This document shows positions 7,827 to 16,600 of a stretch of DNA of 64,000 bases, one piece after another. Below the pieces are notes generated by a model. It did not search any database. It was not told the DNA's origin and saw only the letters and a list, made by a program, of their open reading frames with translations. How positions within the stretch are numbered: position 1 is the first letter of the stretch; every line of letters starts with the position of its first letter. The DNA comes from Dorea_D sp963559605 (lineage in GTDB: Bacteria; Bacillota; Clostridia; Lachnospirales; Lachnospiraceae): the NCBI GenBank assembly GCA_963559605.1, contig CAUWLL010000009.1:1-64000 (forward strand), given 5' to 3'. The translations under genes were made by a program, and so were the position numbers.

Positions 7827-8330
7827 GTGGGAGAAAAATTAACGAAAAGTGATGTTGAGAAAATTAAAGAAGAAATAGAGTATCGTAAGCTGGTTGTCCG
7901 CAAAAAGGAACTGGAGGCTGTAAAAGAAGCAAGAGCTCAAGGAGATTTGAGTGAGAATTTTGAATACAAAGCCGCAAAGCAGGACAAGAACAGGAATGAG
8001 AGCCGTATCCGCTATTTGGAGAAGATGTTAAAATATGCACAGATTGTATCCGATGATTCCAGAGAAGATGAAGTGGGAATCAACAACACGGTAGATGTGT
8101 ACTTTGAAGAGGACGATGAGGTGGAAACATATCGTCTGGTGACCAGTGTGCGGGGAAATTCGTTGCAGGGGCTTATCAGTATTGAGTCACCTCTTGGAAA
8201 AGCCATTAAAGGACATAAGGTGGGAGACCGTATATTTGTACAAACAGGTGGAAGCTGCGGTTATTATATTGTGATAAAAAAGATAGAGAATACTATGGAC
8301 GACAGTGGTGACATGTTGAGAAAATATTAA
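7827..8330 (+). CDS. greA: Transcription elongation factor GreA-like
   Basis: GreA rescues backtracked RNA polymerase by promoting transcript cleavage. The 167-residue product has the N-terminal coiled-coil hairpin with the acidic tip motif GDLSENFEY and a C-terminal FKBP-like domain (from about residue 80) ending in the usual LGKAIKGHKVGD segment. It starts at a GTG preceded by AGGAGG at 7812-7817. It is slightly longer and more divergent than a standard GreA, so a second Gre paralogue is possible. Confidence 0.87.
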   Translation: MGEKLTKSDVEKIKEEIEYRKLVVRKKELEAVKEARAQGDLSENFEYKAAKQDKNRNESRIRYLEKMLKYAQIVSDDSREDEVGINNTVDVYFEEDDEVETYRLVTSVRGNSLQGLISIESPLGKAIKGHKVGDRIFVQTGGSCGYYIVIKKIENTMDDSGDMLRKY

Positions 8331-8350
8331 AATAAGTGAGAATTTAATGC

Positions 8351-8380
8351 TTGCATTTTTATTCTTTTACGTTGTATAAT
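8351..8380 (+). promoter_or_regulatory. Promoter of sodium symporter gene
   Basis: TTGCAT (8351-8356), an 18-base spacer and a perfect TATAAT (8375-8380), 36 bases before the chosen ATG. Its position supports the later start at 8417, because a start at 8351 would lie within the promoter. Confidence 0.6.
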
Positions 8381-8416
8381 ATACGGGTTATAGCAAGAAA
8401 AGGAGTGAGACATAAG

Positions 8417-9889
8417 ATGAAAAGAGAAAAATTCGGTTCACGTATCGGCTTTATTTTAGTGTCGGCCGGATGCGCGATAGGTATTGGAAACGTATGGAAA
8501 TTCCCATATTTATGTGGTGAAATGGGAGGCGCTGCCTTTATTTTGATTTATCTGATCTTTTTGGTTGTAATGGGCATACCGGTTCTTGCCACTGAGTTTT
8601 CAATCGGACGCGGAAGCGGTTACAGTGTTGCAAAAGCGTATGAAAAACTGGAGCCTGAGGGAACGAAATGGCACCATACGAAATGGATTGGTATTTTAGG
8701 CAGTTACTTGCTTATGATGTTTTATACAACGGTGGCAGGATGGATGCTCTATTATTGTTACCGATGTGTGAAAGGAGAGTTTGTGGGGGTAGACTCCGAC
8801 TATGTAGTAAACGGTTTTAATGAGATGCTGGGGAGTCCGGGAACGATGGCGTTTTGGACCATATTCCTGATTGTGTTAGGCTTCGGAATCTGCTGGTTTG
8901 GCATTCAGAAGGGTGTTGAGCGTGTAACAAAAGTAATGATGACAGCATTATTGCTTATTATGGTCGTACTGGCAATACATTCCTTCTTTTTGGAGGGAGC
9001 AGACAAGGGGATTCGTTTTTATCTTGTTCCTGATTTTGAGAAGATGATGGAGATCGGAATCGGAAATGTGATTTTCGGCGCGATGAGCCAGGCATTCTTT
9101 ACACTGTCTATCGGTATTGCGGCGATGATGATTTTCGGAAGTTATATGGGAAAAGACAGAAGCCTTACCGGAGAAGCTGTAAATATTACGATCTTGGATA
9201 CATTTGTGGCGCTTATGGCAGGATTTATTATTATTCCGTCTTGTTTTGCATATAACATTCAGCCGGATGCAGGTCCAAGCCTTATCTTTATTACGATCCC
9301 GAACATTTTTGCACAGATGCCGGGCGGACGCTGGTGGGGAGCATTATTCTTCCTGTTCCTGACATTTGCGGCATTTACAACGTTAGTGGCAGTGTTTGAA
9401 AATATCATTTCTTTCGATATGGATATGCTGAATTGGTCCAGACGCAAGAGTGTTATTGTGAGTATGCTGTTGATCATCGTATTGAGCCTTCCGTGTGTAT
9501 TCGGATTTAATCTGCTCTCTGATTTTCAGCCGGTAGGACCGGGAAGTACGGTACTGGATTTCGAAGATTTCATTGTATCGAATAACCTTCTTCCGCTTGG
9601 AAGTCTGGGATACTTATTGTTCGTTACGAGAAAGAACGGCTGGGGATGGGAAAACTTTTTAGCAGAAGTGAATTCCGGAGAAGGACTGAAGTTTCCGGCG
9701 ATATTAAAAGGGTATGTAGGATATGGTATTCCGCTGATCATCATGGTGATTTATCTGAAAGGATACTATGACAAGTTCAGTGCAATGGGTACGACTACAT
9801 TTGCAGTGTGGATGACAGTTGCGGTTCTTTTGCTTGGCTTCGTACTTTACTGTGCGCTGGCAGGCGGCAAGAAGAAAGCAAAATCTTAA
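8417..9889 (+). CDS. Sodium-dependent transporter, NSS (SNF) family
   Basis: A 490-residue LeuT-fold secondary transporter that couples sodium entry to uptake of an amino acid or related compound. The N-terminal signature SRIGFILVSAGCAIGIGNVWKFPY region (residues 8-31) forms TM1 with the unwound sodium/substrate site, and GGAAFILIYLIF begins TM2. About eleven to twelve hydrophobic helices follow. The start at 8417 has an AAGGAG ribosome site and fits the promoter; an in-frame ATG at 8351 is rejected. The substrate cannot be read from sequence; bacterial relatives carry amino acids such as leucine, tyrosine or tryptophan. Confidence 0.92.
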   Translation: MKREKFGSRIGFILVSAGCAIGIGNVWKFPYLCGEMGGAAFILIYLIFLVVMGIPVLATEFSIGRGSGYSVAKAYEKLEPEGTKWHHTKWIGILGSYLLMMFYTTVAGWMLYYCYRCVKGEFVGVDSDYVVNGFNEMLGSPGTMAFWTIFLIVLGFGICWFGIQKGVERVTKVMMTALLLIMVVLAIHSFFLEGADKGIRFYLVPDFEKMMEIGIGNVIFGAMSQAFFTLSIGIAAMMIFGSYMGKDRSLTGEAVNITILDTFVALMAGFIIIPSCFAYNIQPDAGPSLIFITIPNIFAQMPGGRWWGALFFLFLTFAAFTTLVAVFENIISFDMDMLNWSRRKSVIVSMLLIIVLSLPCVFGFNLLSDFQPVGPGSTVLDFEDFIVSNNLLPLGSLGYLLFVTRKNGWGWENFLAEVNSGEGLKFPAILKGYVGYGIPLIIMVIYLKGYYDKFSAMGTTTFAVWMTVAVLLLGFVLYCALAGGKKKAKS

Positions 9890-9908
9890 AAATAGGATTC
9901 GAGTTGAG

Positions 9909-9940
9909 CAGGGGTACATAAAATATGTACTCTTGTTTTT
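9909..9940 (+). terminator. Terminator after sodium symporter gene
   Basis: A 12-bp stem (9909-9920 with 9924-9935, including G-U pairs) and three-base loop, followed by TTTTT. Confidence 0.75.
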
Positions 9941-9949
9941 AAAGTGAAA

Positions 9950-9979
9950 TAGACAGAGAACCGGGGGCTGTGGTATGAT
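9950..9979 (+). promoter_or_regulatory. Promoter of AIM24-like gene
   Basis: TAGACA (9950-9955), an 18-base spacer and TATGAT (9974-9979) with an extended TGG just before the -10. Confidence 0.5.
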
Positions 9980-10014
9980 AAAAACAATACAGAATCAATG
10001 AAGGAGGGCAATAT

Positions 10015-10695
10015 ATGAAATATAGGATTTTAGGAGAAACACTTCCGGTTGTTATCTGCGAGTTGGAAGGCGGAGAGCGGATGATCAACGAAGGCGGAAG
10101 CATGTCATGGATGTCACCGAATATGCTGATGGAAACAACTACAAACGGAGGCATTGGGAAAGCGTTCGGGAGAATGCTGTCGGGAGAGAAGATCTTTCAG
10201 AATATTTATACTGCACAGGGCGGTCCGGGAATGATCGCATTTGCCTCTAGTTTTCCGGGTTCCATAAGAGCTTTTGAGATTGAACCGGGCAGAGAAATGG
10301 TATTTCAAAAAAGTGCCTTTCTTGCAGGTGAAGCCAGCGTCCAGCTCTCTGTTTTCTTCAATAAGAAATTAGGCGCGGGCATTTTTGGCGGCGAGGGTTT
10401 TATTATGCAGAGAGTGAGCGGACAGGGAACTGTGTTTGCGGAATTTGACGGTCACGTGATCGAATATGAGCTTCAGGCGGGACAGCAGATTGTGGTGGAT
10501 ACAGGACATTTGGCGGCTATGACTCCAAGTTGTAGTATGGAGATTAAAAGTGTGCCCGGCGTAAAGAACATGCTGTTCGGCGGAGAAGGTATTTTCAATA
10601 CGGTTATTACCGGTCCGGGACATGTATGGTTACAGACGATGCCGATCAGTAACGTGGCAGGGGTTCTCAGACCATATATGCCGTCCGGCTCATAA
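10015..10695 (+). CDS. AIM24 / TIGR00266 family protein
   Basis: A 226-residue protein of the TIGR00266/AIM24 family, a beta-rich fold related to tubby-C-like domains. Typical blocks are visible: the glycine-rich GGSMSWMSPN near residue 28, IAFASSFPGSI in the middle, GEGFIMQRVSGQGTVF, and the C-terminal GPGHVWLQTMP. No signal peptide or membrane helix is seen. The bacterial function is not established; the yeast relative Aim24 is mitochondrial. It has its own promoter and a long hairpin downstream. Confidence 0.85.
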   Translation: MKYRILGETLPVVICELEGGERMINEGGSMSWMSPNMLMETTTNGGIGKAFGRMLSGEKIFQNIYTAQGGPGMIAFASSFPGSIRAFEIEPGREMVFQKSAFLAGEASVQLSVFFNKKLGAGIFGGEGFIMQRVSGQGTVFAEFDGHVIEYELQAGQQIVVDTGHLAAMTPSCSMEIKSVPGVKNMLFGGEGIFNTVITGPGHVWLQTMPISNVAGVLRPYMPSGS

Positions 10696-10708
10696 GACGT
10701 ACAGTTTC

Positions 10709-10745
10709 TATCACGAATTATTAATTGTATTAATAATTCGTGATA
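10709..10745. terminator. Long AT-rich inverted repeat between AIM24-like and purF-like genes
   Basis: A perfect 17-bp inverted repeat (10709-10725 and 10729-10745) with a three-base loop. Outside it, ACAGTTTC-type and GAAACAGT-type arms at about 10699-10708 and 10755-10764 also pair with one mismatch, making an unusually long foldback. It is probably the terminator of the AIM24-like gene, though no strong T run follows. Confidence 0.55.
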
Positions 10746-10764
10746 TATTTATAAGAAACAGTAC

Positions 10765-10794
10765 TAGACATCCTTTGGAACTATGTGCTACAAT
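10765..10794 (+). promoter_or_regulatory. Promoter of purF-like gene
   Basis: TAGACA (10765-10770), an 18-base spacer and TACAAT (10789-10794) with an extended TGC before the -10. The layout matches the promoter of the gene before it. Confidence 0.5.
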
Positions 10795-10844
10795 TTCTAA
10801 GGTAAGAGCGACTTGAAGATTTATATATAAAAGGAGACAGACCT

Positions 10845-12257
10845 ATGGGAGGATTTTTCGGAGTAGCGTCAAAACAGGAGTGTGTTTTAGAACTTTTCTA
10901 TGGTGTAGACTATCATTCACATCTCGGTACGAGACGGGCAGGAATGGCAACTCATGGCGAGGAGGGATTTAACCGCGCCATACACAATATCCAGAATTCA
11001 CCGTTTCGGACAAAGTTTGATAAAGATGTAGGAGAGATGAAAGGAAATCTCGGAATCGGGTGTATTTCAGATTTTGAGCCACAGCCGCTGATCATCAGTT
11101 CCAAGCTGGGAAGTTTTGCAATTACTACCGTAGGGAAAGTAAATAATGCAGAAGAACTGCTTGAACAGTTATATAAAGGCGCGCATTCTCATTTTCAAGA
11201 GATGTCTAACGGTCAGATCAATATGACCGAGATGATCGCAGCGCTTATTTGTGAGAAAGAGTCGATTTTAGAAGGAATCCGGTATGTTCAGGAGATTGTA
11301 GACGGTTCCATGACGCTTCTGCTCATGACACCAGAAGGTATTTATGCCGCCAGAGACAAATATGGAAGAACTCCGGTTGTGCTGGGACATAAGGAGGGAG
11401 CGTACTGCGTTTCTTTTGAAAGTCATGCATATATTAATCTGGGATATAAAGACTATAAAGAGCTTGGTCCGTGTGAGGTTGTCTATATTACACCGGATAA
11501 GGTAGAAGTACTGAGCGAAGCAAGGGAAGAAATGAAGATGTGCTCGTTTTTGTGGGTGTATTACGGTTATCCGACGTCTGGCTATGAGGGTGTGAACGTA
11601 GAGGAGATGCGTTATAGATGCGGAAGTATGCTTGCAAAGCGTGACGGGGATTCTGTGCACCCGGACGTAGTTGCCGGAGTTCCAGATTCCGGTATTGCCC
11701 ATGCGATCGGTTATGCCAATGAGTCCGGCATTCCATATGCGAGACCGTTTATCAAATACACACCGACCTGGCCGAGATCCTTTATGCCGAGCAATCAGCA
11801 GCAGAGAAATCTGATCGCCAAGATGAAACTGATCCCGGTGCAGTCTTTGATCAAAGATAAGAAACTTTTGTTGATCGATGATTCCATTGTACGAGGTACA
11901 CAGCTTCGGGAGACCACAGAGTTTCTGTATAACAGCGGAGCAAAAGAGGTTCATGTAAGACCTGCCTGTCCACCCCTTTTATATGGATGTAAATACTTGA
12001 ACTTCTCACGTTCCAAATCAGAAATGGATCTGATTACGAGAAGAGTCATCCGTGAATTAGAGGGCGGCGAGTGCTCTCAAGAGGTGCTGGATGAGTATGC
12101 AGATCCGACGACAGAGCGTTATGAAAACATGGTAGAGGAGATTCGTAAACGGCAGAATTTCACCTCTCTTCGTTATCACAGGCTGGATGATCTGATCGCG
12201 TCTATCGGTATTGAATCATGCAAATTATGTACGTATTGTTTCAACGGAAAAAGCTAG
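10845..12257 (+). CDS. PurF-like amidophosphoribosyltransferase lacking the N-terminal catalytic Cys
   Basis: A 470-residue protein with the two-domain layout of PurF, which makes phosphoribosylamine from PRPP and glutamine. The PRPP-binding motif LLIDDSIVRGTQ is intact. Four cysteines align with the [4Fe-4S] ligands of Bacillus-type PurF: Cys233, Cys382, and Cys462 plus Cys465 near the C-terminus. The oddity is at the N-terminus: it reads MGGFFGV where active PurF has a cysteine nucleophile (CGVFGI). With Gly2 in that place and no propeptide, glutamine hydrolysis should be lost. It may be ammonia-dependent, regulatory, or serve another pathway. No other purine gene is adjacent. A strong ribosome site and own promoter and terminator are present. 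Confidence 0.85.
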   Translation: MGGFFGVASKQECVLELFYGVDYHSHLGTRRAGMATHGEEGFNRAIHNIQNSPFRTKFDKDVGEMKGNLGIGCISDFEPQPLIISSKLGSFAITTVGKVNNAEELLEQLYKGAHSHFQEMSNGQINMTEMIAALICEKESILEGIRYVQEIVDGSMTLLLMTPEGIYAARDKYGRTPVVLGHKEGAYCVSFESHAYINLGYKDYKELGPCEVVYITPDKVEVLSEAREEMKMCSFLWVYYGYPTSGYEGVNVEEMRYRCGSMLAKRDGDSVHPDVVAGVPDSGIAHAIGYANESGIPYARPFIKYTPTWPRSFMPSNQQQRNLIAKMKLIPVQSLIKDKKLLLIDDSIVRGTQLRETTEFLYNSGAKEVHVRPACPPLLYGCKYLNFSRSKSEMDLITRRVIRELEGGECSQEVLDEYADPTTERYENMVEEIRKRQNFTSLRYHRLDDLIASIGIESCKLCTYCFNGKS

Positions 12258-12275
12258 AAAACAGTGTAGCAGAAG

Positions 12276-12316
12276 AAAACCGACGGGAGAGCAATAGTTG
12301 CTCATCCGTCGGTTTT
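12276..12316 (+). terminator. Terminator after purF-like gene
   Basis: An 11-bp outer stem AAAACCGACGG with CCGTCGGTTTT, plus an inner 6-bp stem GAGCAA/TTGCTC. The symmetrical A- and T-rich ends mean it may serve both this gene and the convergent GNAT gene. Confidence 0.8.
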
Positions 12317-12330
12317 AGTATGTGTCATTT

Positions 12331-12834
12331 TTATATCTCATAAGTCAGAATATAATCGTCCATTACAAATCCGTTTCCGATGTCGGCGACCTGAGAATCC
12401 GTAATGCGAAAGCCCAGATGGTTGTAGACCTGAAGGGTGCGATCATTATGCTTGTTGCAGGTGAGCCAGATTTTTTGGAGTTTTCTCTCCCGGCAAAGTT
12501 CTGTGAGAAACCTTAGAGTTTCTGTGGCAAGATGTTTGCCTCTGAAGGACTCATGGATATATAGCTTGCTAAGGAAAATACTCTCAGTTTCCTGGTGGAT
12601 TCCGGTATATCCTGCAAAGTCTCCATTGTAAAAGATCTTGAAATACTCATATCCGTCACGGGATATTTGCTGTTTCAAGGCTTTATAGGACTGAAATTTA
12701 TCTACCATATAGTCTACCTGGGCTTTGCCAATGATCGGTGTGAAGTGCTGGTTCCAGATTTCTTCGGCAAGGGCAGCGACGGATCGTATGTCCTCGTCGG
12801 TTTTGACGGGGCAGATGTGAAAATTTGCGTTCAT
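12331..12834 (-). CDS. GNAT family N-acetyltransferase
   Basis: A 167-residue acetyltransferase of unknown substrate. The GNAT core is visible: beta strands around YFKIFYNGDFAGYTGI, the acetyl-CoA loop region LYIHESFRGKHLATETLRFL (residues about 91-110, a variant of the Q/RxxGxG/A motif), and the C-terminal NDRTLQVYNHLGF motif typical of the family. The start has an AAGGAA ribosome site. It is transcribed toward the purF-like gene and away from the ABC exporter operon; neither suggests a substrate. Confidence 0.85.
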   Translation of the reverse strand: MNANFHICPVKTDEDIRSVAALAEEIWNQHFTPIIGKAQVDYMVDKFQSYKALKQQISRDGYEYFKIFYNGDFAGYTGIHQETESIFLSKLYIHESFRGKHLATETLRFLTELCRERKLQKIWLTCNKHNDRTLQVYNHLGFRITDSQVADIGNGFVMDDYILTYEI

Positions 12835-12872
12835 GTATATTCCTTCTTTCTGTTTCTTTTAGAAAATCATAA

Positions 12873-12901
12873 TTTCCATTTGTTATTATAAATGATATAA
12901 T
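12873..12901 (+). promoter_or_regulatory. Promoter of ABC exporter operon
   Basis: A perfect TATAAT (12896-12901) with an extended TGA before it. The -35 TTTCCA (12873-12878) at 17 bases is weak. Confidence 0.45.
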
Positions 12902-12952
12902 AAAGAAAAACCATACAAAACCCGGTTGTTTTGCAGATTTACGGAGGAATTT

Positions 12953-13657
12953 ATGAGTGGATTTGTTACATTAAAAAATGTAAAGAAAATATACCGAATG
13001 GGTGAAGTTGAGATCATGGCGGCGGCAGGCATTGATTTTGAGATTCAAAAAGGAGAGTTCGCAGTCATTGTCGGTCCCAGTGGGGCGGGGAAAACCACCG
13101 TTCTTAACATCCTCGGAGGAATGGACACGGCTTCCGAGGGGGAGGTTCTGGTGGACGGACAGGACATCGCCGCCTATTCTCAGAAACAGTTAACAGCGTA
13201 CCGCAGGGACGATATTGGGTTTGTGTTCCAGTTTTATAACCTGATTCCCAATCTGACTGCCTTAGAGAACGTAGAGCTGGCGCTTCAGATTTGTAAAAAT
13301 CCTATGGATGCGGAAGAAGTATTGGAAAGTGTGGGGTTAGGAGACCGTCTTATGAATTTTCCGGCGCAATTGTCCGGCGGTGAGCAGCAGAGGGTGTCTA
13401 TTGCAAGGGCGCTGGCAAAGAACCCTAAGCTCCTGCTTTGTGATGAGCCGACGGGGGCGCTTGATTATAGCACGGGAAAAGCGATTTTGAAGTTATTGCA
13501 GGACACTTGCCGGGAGCAGGGGATGACAGTGATCCTGATTACACATAATTCAGCCATTGCGCCAATGGCTGACAGAGTGATCCAGATTAAAAACGGACAG
13601 GTGTCCAAAGTAACGGAAAATGCCAATCCGGTTTCGGTTGACAGTATTGAGTGGTAA
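12953..13657 (+). CDS. ABC transporter ATP-binding protein (MacB/LolD type)
   Basis: A 234-residue nucleotide-binding protein. Walker A GPSGAGKT is at residues 41-48, the Q loop VFQFYNLIP at about 91, signature LSGGE at 140-144 and Walker B LLLCDEP at 160-166. It belongs to the class that drives FtsX-domain permeases, which often move substrates outward or power work at the membrane surface. The ATG at 12953 has ACGGAGGAA before it; the upstream in-frame ATG at 12926 does not. The permease gene follows 17 bases later, so the two form one transporter. Confidence 0.93.
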   Translation: MSGFVTLKNVKKIYRMGEVEIMAAAGIDFEIQKGEFAVIVGPSGAGKTTVLNILGGMDTASEGEVLVDGQDIAAYSQKQLTAYRRDDIGFVFQFYNLIPNLTALENVELALQICKNPMDAEEVLESVGLGDRLMNFPAQLSGGEQQRVSIARALAKNPKLLLCDEPTGALDYSTGKAILKLLQDTCREQGMTVILITHNSAIAPMADRVIQIKNGQVSKVTENANPVSVDSIEW

Positions 13658-13674
13658 GGTAACAGAGGTGGCAG

Positions 13675-16600
13675 ATGAAGAAAAAAGCAACTCATAAAGA
13701 TTTTTATATGGAAATACAAAAAAGCGCAGGTCGGTTTTTATCGATCTTGTTTATCGTGGCTTTGGGAGTGGCTTTTTTTTCCGGTATCCGTTCCTCCGAA
13801 CCGTCTATGCGTATTACGGGAGACGCGTATTTTGACCATGAGAATTTAATGGATATAAAAGCCATAAGTACGATGGGGATTACAGAAGATGACGTTCGTG
13901 CCATTGGGGAAGTGGACGGCATTTTATTTGCAGAGGGCGCGTACAGCAGTGATCTTTTGAGTGAGACGGAGGAAGAGCAGCATGTGCTCCATGTGATGTC
14001 GAAGCCTAAGAAGATGAACCAGATCACGGTCTCTAAGGGACGAATGCCGGAGAAAACCGGAGAGTGTCTGATGGATGATGATATGGGATACCGGGTAGGA
14101 GACACGGTGACACTTCAAAGCGGTACGGAGGATCCGGTATCGGATACACTGAAAACAGCAAAGTATCAGGTAGTGGGCGTTGGGAACAGTCCCTGTTATA
14201 TTTCTTTCGGACGTGGCTCGTCGACAATTGGGAACGGAAGTGTTACCGGTTTTATGGTCGTGCCGGAGGAAGATTTTGTTCTGGATGTATACACGGAAGC
14301 TTATGCGCAAGTATCCGGGGCAAAAGAAATGGTTGCTTATACAAAAGAGTACGAGGATAAAGTCGAGCGCGTACAGGAGCATGTGGAAGGGATTGCCGGA
14401 GAACGGGCGCAGATACGTTATCGAGAAATTGTGGACGAGGCGCAAGGAGAGATTGAGGACGCGAAAAATGAACTGGCAGATGCGAAAGCAGAGGTCAGAA
14501 AAGAGTTGAAAGATGCGAAGAAAAAACTGGACGACGGGAAGGCGGAACTGGACAGCGCCAAAAACAAGGTTTCAGACGGAAAGAAGCAGATAAAAAATGC
14601 AAAAGCAACGTTAGCGTCCGGGCAAAAAGAGATAAACAACGCCCGGAAAGAGTATCGGATTGGCTTAAAGAAATGGAAAGAGGGGAAGAAAGAATACTCT
14701 GCCGGAAAGAAAGCGTTTGAAAAGACAAAAGCCTCCGCTGGGAAACGTATCAAAGAGGGCGAGGCAGGGTTGAAAAAGTACCGTCAGCAGTTGGATGCGA
14801 AGCAGAGAGATTATGAGAAACTTCTTGGAGCAATTGCCGCTATGGAAGGGAATCCGCCGCAAGAGACGTCTCAGGAGTGGCTTGCAACCTTAGCGGTTAT
14901 GAAACAACAGGCAAAAGAGGGGAAGAAAGCCCTGGGGACTGCAGAGGCAGAGTATGAAAAACAGAACGCCAAGCTTCAAAAGTCCAAGGAACAGCTGGCG
15001 GCGGGGGAAAAGAAGTTAAAGAAATCCAAAGCTTTGCTGGACAGCAACAAGAAGAAGCTGGATAAAGCGGCGACTCAGATTTCTTCCGGTCAGTCTCAGA
15101 TCGACTCCGGGCGGGTCGAGATCGCCGCTCAGGAAAAGAAGCTAAAAGAGGGCGAGGCAGAGATTGTTAAAAATGAGAAAAAGTTAGAAGAAGCGAGAAA
15201 GGAATATCAGGACGGGAAACGGGAGGCGCGGCAAGAAATTGCTGACGCAGAGGAAGAAATCAAAGAGGCAGAACAGGACATTGCGGAGATAGAAACGCCG
15301 AAATGGTACGTCTATGACCGAAGTACTTTGCCGGAGTATGAAGGCTACGGAGAAAATGCAGACCGCATGCGGGCGATCGGACGGGTATTTCCGGTGATTT
15401 TCTTTCTGGTTGCGGCGCTTATCAGCCTTACCAGTATGACGCGTATGGTAGAAGAACAGCGGATCCAGATCGGCACGATGAAAGCCATCGGCTACAGCAA
15501 ACGGGCGATCATTTCCAAATATTTAGGCTATGCGCTGCTGGCTACGGCAGGCGGAAGTGTGATAGGTGTGCTGGTGGGAGAGAAAGTGCTTCCGTATATT
15601 ATCATCTATGCCTATGGAATTATGTATCAGCACATCCCGGAAATATTAGTTCCCTATAATTGGGCATATGCCATCCGGGCATCGTTGGCGGCAGTGGCGT
15701 GTACGATGTTTGCAACTTTGTTTTCCAGTGTCAGAGAGCTGGGCGAACAGCCGGCTTCCTTAATGCGGCCGCCGTCTCCTAAGATTGGGAAACGTGTATT
15801 GCTGGAATACGTACCGTTTTTGTGGAAGCGTCTGAACTTTACTTGGAAGTCTACCATCCGTAACCTGATGAGATATAAGAAGCGTTTCTTTATGACGATC
15901 TTCGGCATTGGCGGCTGTATGGCGCTGATGGTGGTGGGATACGGCATTAAAGATTCGGTGTTTGAGATCGCAGATCTTCAGTATAAAGAGATTCAGATCT
16001 ATGACGGAAATATTATTCTGGAAGAAGACTTGACGGAGGAAGAAAGAAAAAATCTGGACGCCTATTTACAGCAAAATCAAAATCTGGACCGATATATGGA
16101 GTCTTATATGAAAAATATTACGCTGAAAAACAAAGAGCGAGAAAACGAGACTTACATTATGGTGTTAGGTTCTCCGGAGGAAAGCAAAAGTTATATAGAT
16201 TTCCACGACCGAAAGACGAAAAAAGAGTACCGCCTGTCCGACGACGGAGCGATCATCAGCGAAAAGACGGCGAAACTTCTGAATGCGGGAGTCGGAGATT
16301 CGGTCTATGTAAAAGATGAGGAGACCGGAGATAAGGAAATCCAGATTGCACATATCTGTGAAAATTATATGGGGCATTATATTTATCTGACTCCGAAGTA
16401 CTACGAGAAGGTGTACGGTGAAAAGCCGGAATACAACCAGATGATATTTGCCATGAAGGACTCCTATGGGAAGGCAGAGCTTGAAAGGGCAGGCGAGGAT
16501 ATTCTGGCAAGAGACGAGGTGTTAAGCGTCAGCTATATGCATGACATTGAGAAGCAGTTAAACGATATGTTAAAGAGTTTGAATCTTGTGATCATCGTGC

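Noticed and set aside
11268..11954. A 228-codon minus-strand frame opposite the purF-like gene
   Set aside because: No domain or ribosome site; the plus-strand protein has clear PRPP and Fe-S motifs.
14418..15290. Repetitive sequence and antisense frames in the large permease gene
   Set aside because: The repetition comes from the Lys/Glu/Ala coiled coil; the opposite-strand frames are Ser/Phe-rich mirror images without ribosome sites.
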